Source: JANNSW01 sp031431235 (GTDB taxonomy: Bacteria; Pseudomonadota; Alphaproteobacteria; Rhizobiales; Hyphomicrobiaceae). From it: a DNA stretch of 23,519 nt. Within the stretch, counting starts at the first letter, position 1. Each line of letters begins with the position of its first letter. The position numbers were made by a program, and so were the translations under genes. Positions 7,494-14,849 of this stretch are shown here, one piece after another. The notes beneath the pieces are model-generated. The model saw nothing but the letters and a program-made list of their open reading frames with translations, searched no databases and was not told where the DNA came from. The stretch is taken from positions 1 to 23,519 of the forward strand of contig JANPDA010000389.1 in the NCBI GenBank assembly GCA_031431235.1, written 5' to 3'.

Positions 7494-8783
7494 ATGTCGC
7501 ATCAATCGACCTATCAGCCGGGATCCGGCTTCGAGCGCTGGATGGACGAGCGGCTGCCGATCATTCGGGTGGCGGCCGACTTCCTCACCTTCGCCACGCC
7601 GCGCAACCTCAACTACCTCTGGACGTTCGGCGGCATCTTGTCGTTCTGCCTGATGGTGCAGATCCTCACCGGCGTCGTGCTGGCCATGCACTATGTGCCC
7701 AACGAGCTGATGGCCTTCAACTCGGTCGAGCACATCATGCGCAACGTGAACTGGGGCTGGCTGATCCGCTATACCCACGCGGTCGGCGCCTCGATGTTTT
7801 TCCTCGCCGTCTACATCCACATCTTCCGCGGCCTCTATTACGGGTCCTACAAGGCGCCGCGCGAGGTGCTTTGGATCCTCGGCGTGATGATCTTCCTGTT
7901 GATGATGGCGACCGCCTTCATGGGCTATACGCTGCCTTGGGGGCAGATGAGCTTTTGGGGCGCGACCGTCATCACCAACCTGTTCTCCTCGATCGACCGG
8001 ATCCTGCCGGGCGTGGGCACCGCGATCGTCGAATGGATCTGGGGTGACTTCGCGGTCTCCAATGCCACGCTGAACCGGCTCTACAGCCTGCACTACCTGC
8101 TGCCGTTCGCGATCGCGGGCTTGGTCGTATTGCACATCTGGGCACTGCATGTGGTGGGCAGCAACAATCCTGACGGCATCCCGGTCAAGCGGGAGTCCGA
8201 TACGGTGCCGTTCCACCCGTTCATCACCATCAAGGACGGGTTCGTGCTGACGCTGTTCTCGCTGGTGTTTGCGTGGTTCGTGTTCTATGCGCCCAACTAT
8301 CTGGGGCACGCGGACAACTACATCGAGGCCGATCCGTTGCAGACGCCGGCGCACATCGTGCCCGAATGGTATCTGCTGCCGTTCTACGCGATCCTGCGAG
8401 CAATCCCCGACAAGCTGCTCGGCGTCGTCGCCATGCTGGGCTCGATCCTGGTGCTCTTCATCGTGCCGTGGCTCGACACGTCCCGGGTGCGCTCGACCAA
8501 GTACCGACCGATGTATCGCTGGTTCTTCTGGCTGTTGGTGATCAGCTGCCTGGCGCTCGGCTATCTCGGCTCGAAGCCCCCGGACGGCTGGTACGTCATA
8601 TTCTCGCGGATCTTCACCGCCTACTATTTCGCCCACTTCCTGATCGTCCTGCCGCTGCTCGGTCTGATCGAGACGCCGCGACCAATGCCCAACTCCATCA
8701 CCGAATCGGTGCTCGGCAATGGCGCGTCGGCGTCGAGCGGCGGCATGGCTGCAGGCGCCCATGCCGCGGCCGAGAAGCGCTAG
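7494..8783 (+). CDS. petB: cytochrome b subunit of the bc1 complex
   Basis: Integral membrane subunit (429 residues, eight predicted helices) that carries both b hemes and forms the Qo and Qi quinone sites of complex III. The four heme ligands are visible as two His pairs each 14 apart: His95/His109 and His200/His214. The Qo-site PEWY motif is at 290-293. The length is that of an unfused alphaproteobacterial cytochrome b, ending in a short Gly/Ala/Ser-rich tail; cytochrome c1 is a separate gene 18 nt downstream. ATG start 24 nt after the petA stop. Also called fbcB. Confidence 0.98.
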   Translation: MSHQSTYQPGSGFERWMDERLPIIRVAADFLTFATPRNLNYLWTFGGILSFCLMVQILTGVVLAMHYVPNELMAFNSVEHIMRNVNWGWLIRYTHAVGASMFFLAVYIHIFRGLYYGSYKAPREVLWILGVMIFLLMMATAFMGYTLPWGQMSFWGATVITNLFSSIDRILPGVGTAIVEWIWGDFAVSNATLNRLYSLHYLLPFAIAGLVVLHIWALHVVGSNNPDGIPVKRESDTVPFHPFITIKDGFVLTLFSLVFAWFVFYAPNYLGHADNYIEADPLQTPAHIVPEWYLLPFYAILRAIPDKLLGVVAMLGSILVLFIVPWLDTSRVRSTKYRPMYRWFFWLLVISCLALGYLGSKPPDGWYVIFSRIFTAYYFAHFLIVLPLLGLIETPRPMPNSITESVLGNGASASSGGMAAGAHAAAEKR

Positions 8784-8801
8784 AACCTGGAGCCCGACGA
8801 A

Positions 8802-9713
8802 ATGTCTTTGACGAAGCGCACACTGCCGCGATTGGGCCGGGCCGCAGGGTTTGGACTTGCCTTGGGATTCGTGCTGCTCGGCGTTGGGGTCGCCCCGACC
8901 TCGGCGATGAGCGAGGAGATGGCCGAGGCCGGCCACCAGGACTGGACCTTTGCGGGCGTCTATGGCCACTTCGACCGGGCCCAGCTTCAGCGCGGCTACA
9001 AGATCTACAAGGAAGTCTGCTCGGTTTGCCATGCCATGCGGCAGCTCAAGTACCGCAATCTCGGCGATGCCGGCGGACCGGAGTTCTCGGAGGCAGCGGT
9101 CAAGGTGCTCGCCGCGGAGGTCGAGATCGAGGATATCGACGGGGACGGCCAGCCGAAGATGCGTCCAGGCCGGCCGGCCGATGCCTTCAAGTCGCCGTTC
9201 CCCAATGCCCTGGCAGCCCGCGCAGCCAACAATGGTGCATTGCCACCCGACCTGTCGGTGATCGCCAAGGCGCGCGCCATGCTTGCGGAATCCGCCTGGT
9301 ATCTCGAGCCGGTGCGCTGGGTGAAGGACATCGCGACCGGCTACCAGGAGGGCGGTCCCGACTACATCAGCGCGCTGCTGACGGGCTACCAGGATGCGGT
9401 GCCGGCCGGCATGAAGACCGAGGAGGGTGAGCCCTTCGTGCTCGCCGATGGCATGAATTTCAACATGGCCTACCCCGGCCACCAGATCGCGATGATCAAG
9501 CCGCTGTCGGATGGTCAGGTCGAGTACACCGACGGCACGCCGGCGACGGTCGACCAGTATGCCAAGGATGTCGCATCCTTCCTGATGTGGGCGGCCGAGC
9601 CCAAGCTCGAGGAGCGCAAGCAGCTCGGTCTCAGGGTGATGATCTTCCTGCTGATCACGGCGGTGCTGTTCTACCTGGCCAAGCGCATGATGTGGTCGCG
9701 CATCGGGCATTGA
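8802..9713 (+). CDS. petC: cytochrome c1 subunit of the bc1 complex
   Basis: Membrane-anchored c-type cytochrome (303 residues) that passes electrons from the Rieske protein to soluble or membrane cytochrome c. Residues 1-35 are a Sec signal peptide (basic start, hydrophobic core, likely cleavage after PTSA). WTFAGVYGHFD (48-58) is the conserved segment before the heme. CSVCH (73-77) binds the heme covalently, and Met231 in PGHQIAM is the likely sixth ligand. A C-terminal helix (about 278-295) anchors the protein, followed by the basic cytoplasmic end. GGAG precedes the ATG by about 10 nt. Last gene of petABC; also called fbcC. Confidence 0.97.
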   Translation: MSLTKRTLPRLGRAAGFGLALGFVLLGVGVAPTSAMSEEMAEAGHQDWTFAGVYGHFDRAQLQRGYKIYKEVCSVCHAMRQLKYRNLGDAGGPEFSEAAVKVLAAEVEIEDIDGDGQPKMRPGRPADAFKSPFPNALAARAANNGALPPDLSVIAKARAMLAESAWYLEPVRWVKDIATGYQEGGPDYISALLTGYQDAVPAGMKTEEGEPFVLADGMNFNMAYPGHQIAMIKPLSDGQVEYTDGTPATVDQYAKDVASFLMWAAEPKLEERKQLGLRVMIFLLITAVLFYLAKRMMWSRIGH

Positions 9714-9797
9714 GTGGGAGGGCGACCTGCGCGGCGTGCCCCTCCTGCAGGGCGGCGGGGCTTCCAACCGCCAGCCGCCCAGCCTATCTTGCGCGTC

Positions 9798-11810
9798 ATG
9801 TCGACTGACACTCCAGACGCCGTGCCGTTGCCGCCGCCAGCACCTTTGGGTGCGCCGACTGGCTCCGAGCTCATTTCCGAGGCATTGAAGACCGCGCCCA
9901 ATGCGCCGGGTGTCTACCGCATGTATGACGTCGCCGGTGCCTGCCTCTATGTGGGCAAGGCGCGCAGCGTCAGGAAGCGTGTCGCGAGCTATGTGCGCAT
10001 CGGCGGGCACAACAATCGCATCGCCCGGATGATCGCGACGACAGCGTCGATGGAGTTCGTGACGACACGAACCGAGTCGGAAGCGCTCCTGCTCGAAGCC
10101 AACCTGATCAAGCGCTTGAAACCGCGCTACAATGTGCTGCTGCGTGACGACAAGTCGTTTCCCTACATCCTGATCGCCCGCGACCAGGACGCGCCGCAGA
10201 TCCTGAAGCACCGCGGTGCGCGCAACCGCAAGGGCGATTATTTCGGGCCGTTCGCCTCGGCCGGCGCCGTCAACCGCACGATCAACACGCTGCAGCGCGC
10301 CTTCCTGTTGCGGTCATGCTCGGATTCGGTCTACGAGAGCCGGACGCGGCCCTGCCTGCTGCACCAGATCAAACGTTGCAGCGCGCCCTGCACTGGCGAG
10401 ATCGCGCTCGAAGAGTATCGGGCCCTCGTCGAGGAAGCCGTGCTGTTCCTGAAGGGCGAGGGCGCGAAAGTGCGCGAACAGTTGCGCGCCCTGATGCTGA
10501 CGGCTGCCGATAAGCTCGAGTATGAGCAGGCGGCACGCTATCGCAACCGGCTCGCCGCCATCAGCCATGTGCAGAGCCACCAGGGCATCAATCCCGATGG
10601 TATCGAGGAGGCGGATGTGTTCGCCGCTCACCAGGAGGGTGGGCAGGTCTGTGTCCAGGTCTTTTTCTTCCGCACTGGCCAGAACTGGGGCAACCGGGCC
10701 TATTTTCCGCGTGCCGACCGCTCGCTCGAGGTGGGCGAGGTGCTCGAATCCTTCATGGCGCAGTTCTACGACGACAAGCCGGTGCCGCGATTGATTCTCG
10801 CCTCCCACGAGATGGCAGGACGCGAGCTGCTGGAGGAGGCGCTGTCGAGCAAAGCCGACCGGCGGGTCGAGCTGGCCGTGCCCCAGCGTGGCGGCAAGCG
10901 TGACCTGATCGAGCATGCGTTGGCGAATTCCCGCGAGGCGCTGGGCCGACGGATGGCGGAGGGCTCATCGCAGCGCAAGCTGCTTGCGGGGGTCGCGGCA
11001 AGCTTCAAGCTCGAGCGGGTGCCGCGCCGCATCGAAGTCTACGACAACAGCCACATCCAGGGAGCGAGCGCCATCGGGGCGATGATCGTTGCCGGGCCGG
11101 AGGGATTTGCCAAAGGGCAGTACAGGAAGTTCAACATCCGTGCGGCCGGCCTCACGCCCGGCGACGACTACGCGATGATGCGGGAGGTGCTGTCGCGCCG
11201 GTTCGCGCGCCTGCTGAAGGAGCACGGCGATGCCCCTCACCCCAGCTGTCTCGCGCCTGCCCTTTCCCCTGGGGCGCCGGCGCCGGATGTACAGGCGCCG
11301 GACGAGGGGCGTGTGGACGAGGCGGAAACGACAGCGGACCTGCCCGACTGGCCCGACCTGGTGCTGATCGACGGCGGCAAGGGTCAACTCGGGGTCGCCA
11401 AGGCCGTGCTCGATGAGCTCGGGATCGCCAATGTTCCTCTGGTCGGTGTGGCCAAGGGTCCCGATCGCGATGCCGGGCGCGAGCACTTTCATGCGCCGGG
11501 CCGCGAGCCCTTCATGCTCGAGCCGCGCGACCCAGTGCTCTACTTCGTGCAGCGCCTGCGCGACGAGGCCCATCGTTTCGCCATTGGGTCCCACCGGGCC
11601 AAGCGCAAGAAGGCGCTCGGCGCCAATCCGCTCGATGAGATCGGCGGCATCGGGCCCACCCGGAAGCGGGCGTTGCTCGCGCATTTCGGCTCGGCCAAAG
11701 CCGTTTCCAAGGCGGGCGTCACCGATCTGATGGCGGTCGTGGGCATCAACGAGGCGATGGCGAAAGCGATCTATGATTTCTTCCACGAGGGCGGGGAGGC
11801 TCGAGCGTGA
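9798..11810 (+). CDS. uvrC: excinuclease ABC subunit C
   Basis: Nuclease subunit of UvrABC nucleotide excision repair; it makes the 3' and 5' incisions around a DNA lesion bound by UvrB. The 670-residue chain has the GIY-YIG domain (GVY 38-40, YVG 51-53) for the 3' cut, a Cys cluster (CLLHQIKRCSAPC), a UVR motif (around LEYEQAARYRNRL) for UvrB contact, the RNase H-like domain (Asp416 in YDNSH, Asp525 in LIDGGKGQL) for the 5' cut, and a C-terminal tandem helix-hairpin-helix. The ATG at 9798 is preferred to the GTG at 9714 because the extra residues are not UvrC-like; no strong ribosome binding site supports either. Residues about 478-514 are a Pro/Ala-rich insert between the two RNase H-like halves, encoded by a palindromic stretch. 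Confidence 0.97.
   Translation: MSTDTPDAVPLPPPAPLGAPTGSELISEALKTAPNAPGVYRMYDVAGACLYVGKARSVRKRVASYVRIGGHNNRIARMIATTASMEFVTTRTESEALLLEANLIKRLKPRYNVLLRDDKSFPYILIARDQDAPQILKHRGARNRKGDYFGPFASAGAVNRTINTLQRAFLLRSCSDSVYESRTRPCLLHQIKRCSAPCTGEIALEEYRALVEEAVLFLKGEGAKVREQLRALMLTAADKLEYEQAARYRNRLAAISHVQSHQGINPDGIEEADVFAAHQEGGQVCVQVFFFRTGQNWGNRAYFPRADRSLEVGEVLESFMAQFYDDKPVPRLILASHEMAGRELLEEALSSKADRRVELAVPQRGGKRDLIEHALANSREALGRRMAEGSSQRKLLAGVAASFKLERVPRRIEVYDNSHIQGASAIGAMIVAGPEGFAKGQYRKFNIRAAGLTPGDDYAMMREVLSRRFARLLKEHGDAPHPSCLAPALSPGAPAPDVQAPDEGRVDEAETTADLPDWPDLVLIDGGKGQLGVAKAVLDELGIANVPLVGVAKGPDRDAGREHFHAPGREPFMLEPRDPVLYFVQRLRDEAHRFAIGSHRAKRKKALGANPLDEIGGIGPTRKRALLAHFGSAKAVSKAGVTDLMAVVGINEAMAKAIYDFFHEGGEARA
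11232..11310. repeat. inverted-repeat stretch inside uvrC coding the low-complexity insert
   Basis: GCCCCTC (11232-11238) is matched by its complement GAGGGGC (11304-11310). Between them lie the self-complementary CCGGCGCCGG and a second GGCGCCGG copy. The segment is in frame and codes for a Pro/Ala-rich linker at a site where UvrC proteins vary in length. It may be a small palindromic element absorbed into the gene, or simply GC-rich linker drift. Confidence 0.4.
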
Positions 11811-11811
11811 T

Positions 11812-12273
11812 CTATCCCCGCTTGCCTGCAAAGAACGCCCTCAGCAGCTCAGCGGCCTCCAGCTCACGGATACCGCCGTAAATCTCTGGCGTGTGGTGGC
11901 AGGTCGGTTGGGAAAAGAAGCGTGCGCCGCTTTCGACCGCGCCACCCTTGGGGTCGGCGGCGCCGAAATAGAGCCGCTCGATCCGGGCAAACGAGATCGC
12001 GGCCGCGCACATCGCACAAGGCTCGAGCGTGACGTGGAGATCGCAGCCGGTGAGTCGCTCCGTCCCCAGCAGCCGGCAGGCCTCCCGGATCGCCAGCAGC
12101 TCGGCATGCGCCGTCGGGTCGGCCAGCTCGCGGGTGCGATTGCCTGCTACCGCCAGCACCGTGCCATCGGCGGCGACCACCACCGAGCCGACCGGCACCT
12201 CGCCACGGACCGCAGCGCTGCGGGCCTCGGCGAGCGCCAACTCCATATGGCTTTCCCCACGCTGCACTGTCAT
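11812..12273 (-). CDS. tadA: tRNA(adenine34) deaminase TadA
   Basis: Zinc-dependent deaminase that converts the wobble adenosine of tRNA-Arg(ACG) to inosine; normally essential. The 153-residue chain has the cytidine/adenosine deaminase core: HAE at 56-58 (zinc His and catalytic Glu) and PCAMC at 85-89 (the two zinc Cys), with GEVPVGSVVV (24-33) in front. The start at 12273 has GGAGG only 3 nt upstream, which is short; the alternative ATG at 12246 would remove nine residues. An in-frame ATG at 12345 would overlap the divergent gene. Its stop lies 1 nt from the uvrC stop, convergent. Its start is 35 nt from the start of the RluB-like gene, so the two share a promoter region. Confidence 0.95.
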   Translation of the reverse strand: MTVQRGESHMELALAEARSAAVRGEVPVGSVVVAADGTVLAVAGNRTRELADPTAHAELLAIREACRLLGTERLTGCDLHVTLEPCAMCAAAISFARIERLYFGAADPKGGAVESGARFFSQPTCHHTPEIYGGIRELEAAELLRAFFAGKRG

Positions 12274-12308
12274 AAGCCTCCATTGCCAATCGAGCATCCG
12301 GGCCAGCC

Positions 12309-13190
12309 ATGCCAGCCGACCGCAGCCAGAGCAAGCGTGCAGCAACCTCGCCAGACGGGGTGGGCGGCGGCATGAGGATTGCCAAGGCGATCGCGCGCGC
12401 CGGAATGTGCTCTCGTCGTGACGCCGAGCGGTGGATCGAGGCCGGCCGGGTGGCGGTGAATGGTCAGGTGCTGACGAGCCCGGCTCTCGTGGTGATCCCG
12501 AGCGACAAGGTGACCGTCGATGGCAAGCCGCTGGCGGGGAGTCAGGAAATCCGACTCTGGCGCTACCATAAGCCCAAGGGGCGCGTGACGACCCACCGCG
12601 ACCCCGAAGGCCGGCCGACCGTGTTCGAGGCGCTGCCGCCTGATCTGCCGCGCGTGGTCTCGGTCGGCCGCCTCGACTACAACACCGAAGGCCTGCTGCT
12701 GCTCACCTCGAGTGGCGCTCTTGCCCGCCATCTGGAGCTGCCTTCGACCGGCTGGCTCCGGCGCTATCGGGTACGCGCGCATGGTGTGGTCGAGCAGGCC
12801 GCGCTCGACCGGCTGAAGGACGGCATCGAGATCGACGGCGTGCGCTATGGCCCGATCGAAGCGCTGCTCGAGCGCAAGCAGGGTGCGAATTGCTGGCTGG
12901 TGCTCGGCCTGCGCGAGGGCAAGAACCGCGAGGTGAAGCGGGTGCTGCAGACGCTGGGGCTCGGCGTCAACCGGCTGATTCGCATCTCGTTTGGAGCCTT
13001 CCAGCTCTCCGACTTGGCGCCGGGCGCGGTCGAGGAGGTCAATCGGCGGGTGCTGCGCGAGCAATTGGGCTCGAACGTTGCGCGCGATCTGGGCCTCGAA
13101 GGCGAGAGGAAGTCGGAGCGGGGCGATGCCGCCGACACCCCCGACGACCGGCCGTTCCGCAAGCCGCGACGGCTGCCACGCGCCGGATAG
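12309..13190 (+). CDS. RluB/RsuA-family rRNA pseudouridine synthase
   Basis: Predicted 23S (RluB-type) or other rRNA pseudouridine synthase of 293 residues. An N-terminal S4 RNA-binding domain covers about residues 22-75 (RIAKAIARAGMCSRRDAERWI). The catalytic motif GRLDYNTEGLLLLT is at 120-133, with Asp123 the nucleophile, and the KxKGxxTT and EGKNREVKR segments typical of the RsuA/RluB/E/F branch follow. The C-terminal tail is basic and disordered. The first ATG at 12309 is used because alphaproteobacterial members usually carry a short basic extension before S4; the ATG at 12372 is also possible. Divergent from tadA. Branch assignment to RluB is likely but not proven. Confidence 0.9.
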   Translation: MPADRSQSKRAATSPDGVGGGMRIAKAIARAGMCSRRDAERWIEAGRVAVNGQVLTSPALVVIPSDKVTVDGKPLAGSQEIRLWRYHKPKGRVTTHRDPEGRPTVFEALPPDLPRVVSVGRLDYNTEGLLLLTSSGALARHLELPSTGWLRRYRVRAHGVVEQAALDRLKDGIEIDGVRYGPIEALLERKQGANCWLVLGLREGKNREVKRVLQTLGLGVNRLIRISFGAFQLSDLAPGAVEEVNRRVLREQLGSNVARDLGLEGERKSERGDAADTPDDRPFRKPRRLPRAG

Positions 13191-13205
13191 CTCCCGCTCG
13201 CGCCA

Positions 13206-14810
13206 TCAAGCTCGCATGCGCTGCCCGCGCGTCGAGCGTGGCGAGTCCGACGCCTCTGCCCGAGCGGCGAGCAGCCTGTCGTAGAGTGCGATCAGCGTCT
13301 CCTCCTGCCGGTGCCAGCCGAAGCGGTCACGCATCGCGATCAACTTGGCGGCACTTGGCCGATAGGCGTCGATATCGGCGGTCAGCTCATGGACGGCGCG
13401 GGCACAATCACTCGGCTCGCGATGGTCGAATACCACTCCGATCCCGTGCTCGCGCACGAAGCGTGCGGTCTCCTGGGCGTCCGAGTTTACGATCGCGAGC
13501 CCAGCAAGGCTCATCTCGAAGATCTTGTTGGGCATGGCGTAGTTGTAGGAGAGTGTCACCGGCTTCAGTGGATTGATGCCGAAATCGGCGCCGCCGATGA
13601 AATCGACCACGCTATCGGGATGCACAGGTGGCAGGATCGAGAAGCGCTCCGCAATCCCTCTCTGGGCGGCTCGCCCGATCAAGGCCTTGGCGACGGCCTC
13701 GTTGCGAGGTCCGACGGCCGCAAACCAGACGTTGGGCAGGCTATCGAGCGCATCGATCATGGTCTCGATGCCACGATTGATGGTAACGAGCCCCACATAG
13801 ATGCCGAGCAGGCCGCCCGGCGGGACGCCTGACTCCTCACGGATGTCGCGGGCGGCACCGTCCTGGTCTTTCCAGCCCCGCGCACGTGCACGCCCGGGTT
13901 GGGCCGCCGACGGCAGAGCGACAGTCGGCGCGTTGTAGACGACCGCCGGTCGGCTGATCCGATACTCCCTTGCGAGGTGGTCGGCGATCGGCTCGCAGAC
14001 CGTGATGACCGCGTCGGCCATTCGAATGTGGCGGGCCTCGACGCTGCGGTAGTGCCGCTTCAAGAAGTAGGGGAGCGGCGGGTTGCGGTGAACCTCCAGC
14101 TCATGACTGTCGTAGACGAGGCGTGCGCCTGTCGCCGCCGCCGCTGCGCGCCCGGCCGGGAGGCAGATCAGATCGTGGGCGTGCACGACGTCGGGTTTCC
14201 AGGCGCCAACCAATGGCGCGAAGATCCTCGCTGTCGTGCGGAACTTGGTGCGCTTGGTGACGAAGGGAGCCTTCAGCAGGCGGGCGAACGGTGACTTGGC
14301 TGATTTGTGAAGCCGTGCGCCGGTCTTCACGATGGTCCCCCGCATGCGATGAAGGTGCCGAGCGGTGCGGGTTGCAGTCTTGCGGACCGCCGCTGTCGAG
14401 CGTCGTTGCAAGTCCCGGGCGAGCTTCGTTGCCCTGGCTAGCGGTCGCATGACGGCTCGCTCGAGGGTCCGGGTGAGCAGCAGAGGTGTGCGGGAATCGT
14501 CGGTCGCCAAACCCTCCGGCGTTGGGGCCGTGCTCCCCAGGCTGGGCAAGCCGGCCGGTCGGGAGGCGGCTTCTTTCGTTGGTTGCGCGATCGAGGCGAC
14601 GAGCGCGGGTTGCGTCCGCGGCTTGACCGGCGGCGTCAGCCAGACACGTTGGTATTCGACGCCATTGATCGTCTCCTCCTGCGCGATCCCGGATTTGGCC
14701 GTGCAGAAAATGCGCACCTTGTGACCATGGCGCACCAGCGACTCGGCCTGCTTGATCACCCGATAGTCCGGGTTGCAGGGATTGCTGACGATCATTGCAA
14801 TACGAGCCAT
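13206..14810 (-). CDS. GT4-type glycosyltransferase with an unusually long basic linker
   Basis: A 534-residue GT-B fold glycosyltransferase, predicted to transfer a sugar from a nucleotide-sugar donor onto a growing glycan at the inner face of the membrane. The N-terminal Rossmann half starts with IAMIVSNPCNPDYRVIKQA and resumes with PDVVHAHDL (207-215) and YDSHEL (233-238). The donor-binding half begins at GIYVGLVTINRGIETMI (336-352) and has PNKIFEMSLAGLAIV (427-441) in place of the usual E-x7-E loop. Between residues about 62 and 195 lies an Ala/Thr/Pro- then Arg/Lys-rich stretch longer than usual for the family, perhaps for membrane or polyanion contact. The ATG at 14810 has a GGGGGA site upstream. 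It lies 39 nt downstream of the deacetylase-sulfotransferase gene, probably in one transcript. Confidence 0.85.
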   Translation of the reverse strand: MARIAMIVSNPCNPDYRVIKQAESLVRHGHKVRIFCTAKSGIAQEETINGVEYQRVWLTPPVKPRTQPALVASIAQPTKEAASRPAGLPSLGSTAPTPEGLATDDSRTPLLLTRTLERAVMRPLARATKLARDLQRRSTAAVRKTATRTARHLHRMRGTIVKTGARLHKSAKSPFARLLKAPFVTKRTKFRTTARIFAPLVGAWKPDVVHAHDLICLPAGRAAAAATGARLVYDSHELEVHRNPPLPYFLKRHYRSVEARHIRMADAVITVCEPIADHLAREYRISRPAVVYNAPTVALPSAAQPGRARARGWKDQDGAARDIREESGVPPGGLLGIYVGLVTINRGIETMIDALDSLPNVWFAAVGPRNEAVAKALIGRAAQRGIAERFSILPPVHPDSVVDFIGGADFGINPLKPVTLSYNYAMPNKIFEMSLAGLAIVNSDAQETARFVREHGIGVVFDHREPSDCARAVHELTADIDAYRPSAAKLIAMRDRFGWHRQEETLIALYDRLLAARAEASDSPRSTRGQRMRA

Positions 14811-14849
14811 CCGGCATTCCCCCTGCATCATCCTCTGGGTCGGTCGGCC

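Noticed and set aside
7494..9713. Fused cytochrome b/c1 (fbcH type)
   Set aside because: petB ends with a stop at 8781-8783 and petC has its own ribosome binding site and signal peptide, so they are two genes.
9714..9797. GTG start for uvrC giving an N-terminal extension
   Set aside because: The extra 28 residues are Arg/Pro/Ala-rich and unlike UvrC, and the stretch begins directly at the petC stop; ATG at 9798 fits the family better.
7038..10211. A 1057-codon open frame on the minus strand opposite petABC and uvrC
   Set aside because: It is antisense to four secure genes. The translation is an even mixture of His, Arg, Asp, Gly and Gln with no domain or membrane pattern, as expected from the complement of GC-rich codons.
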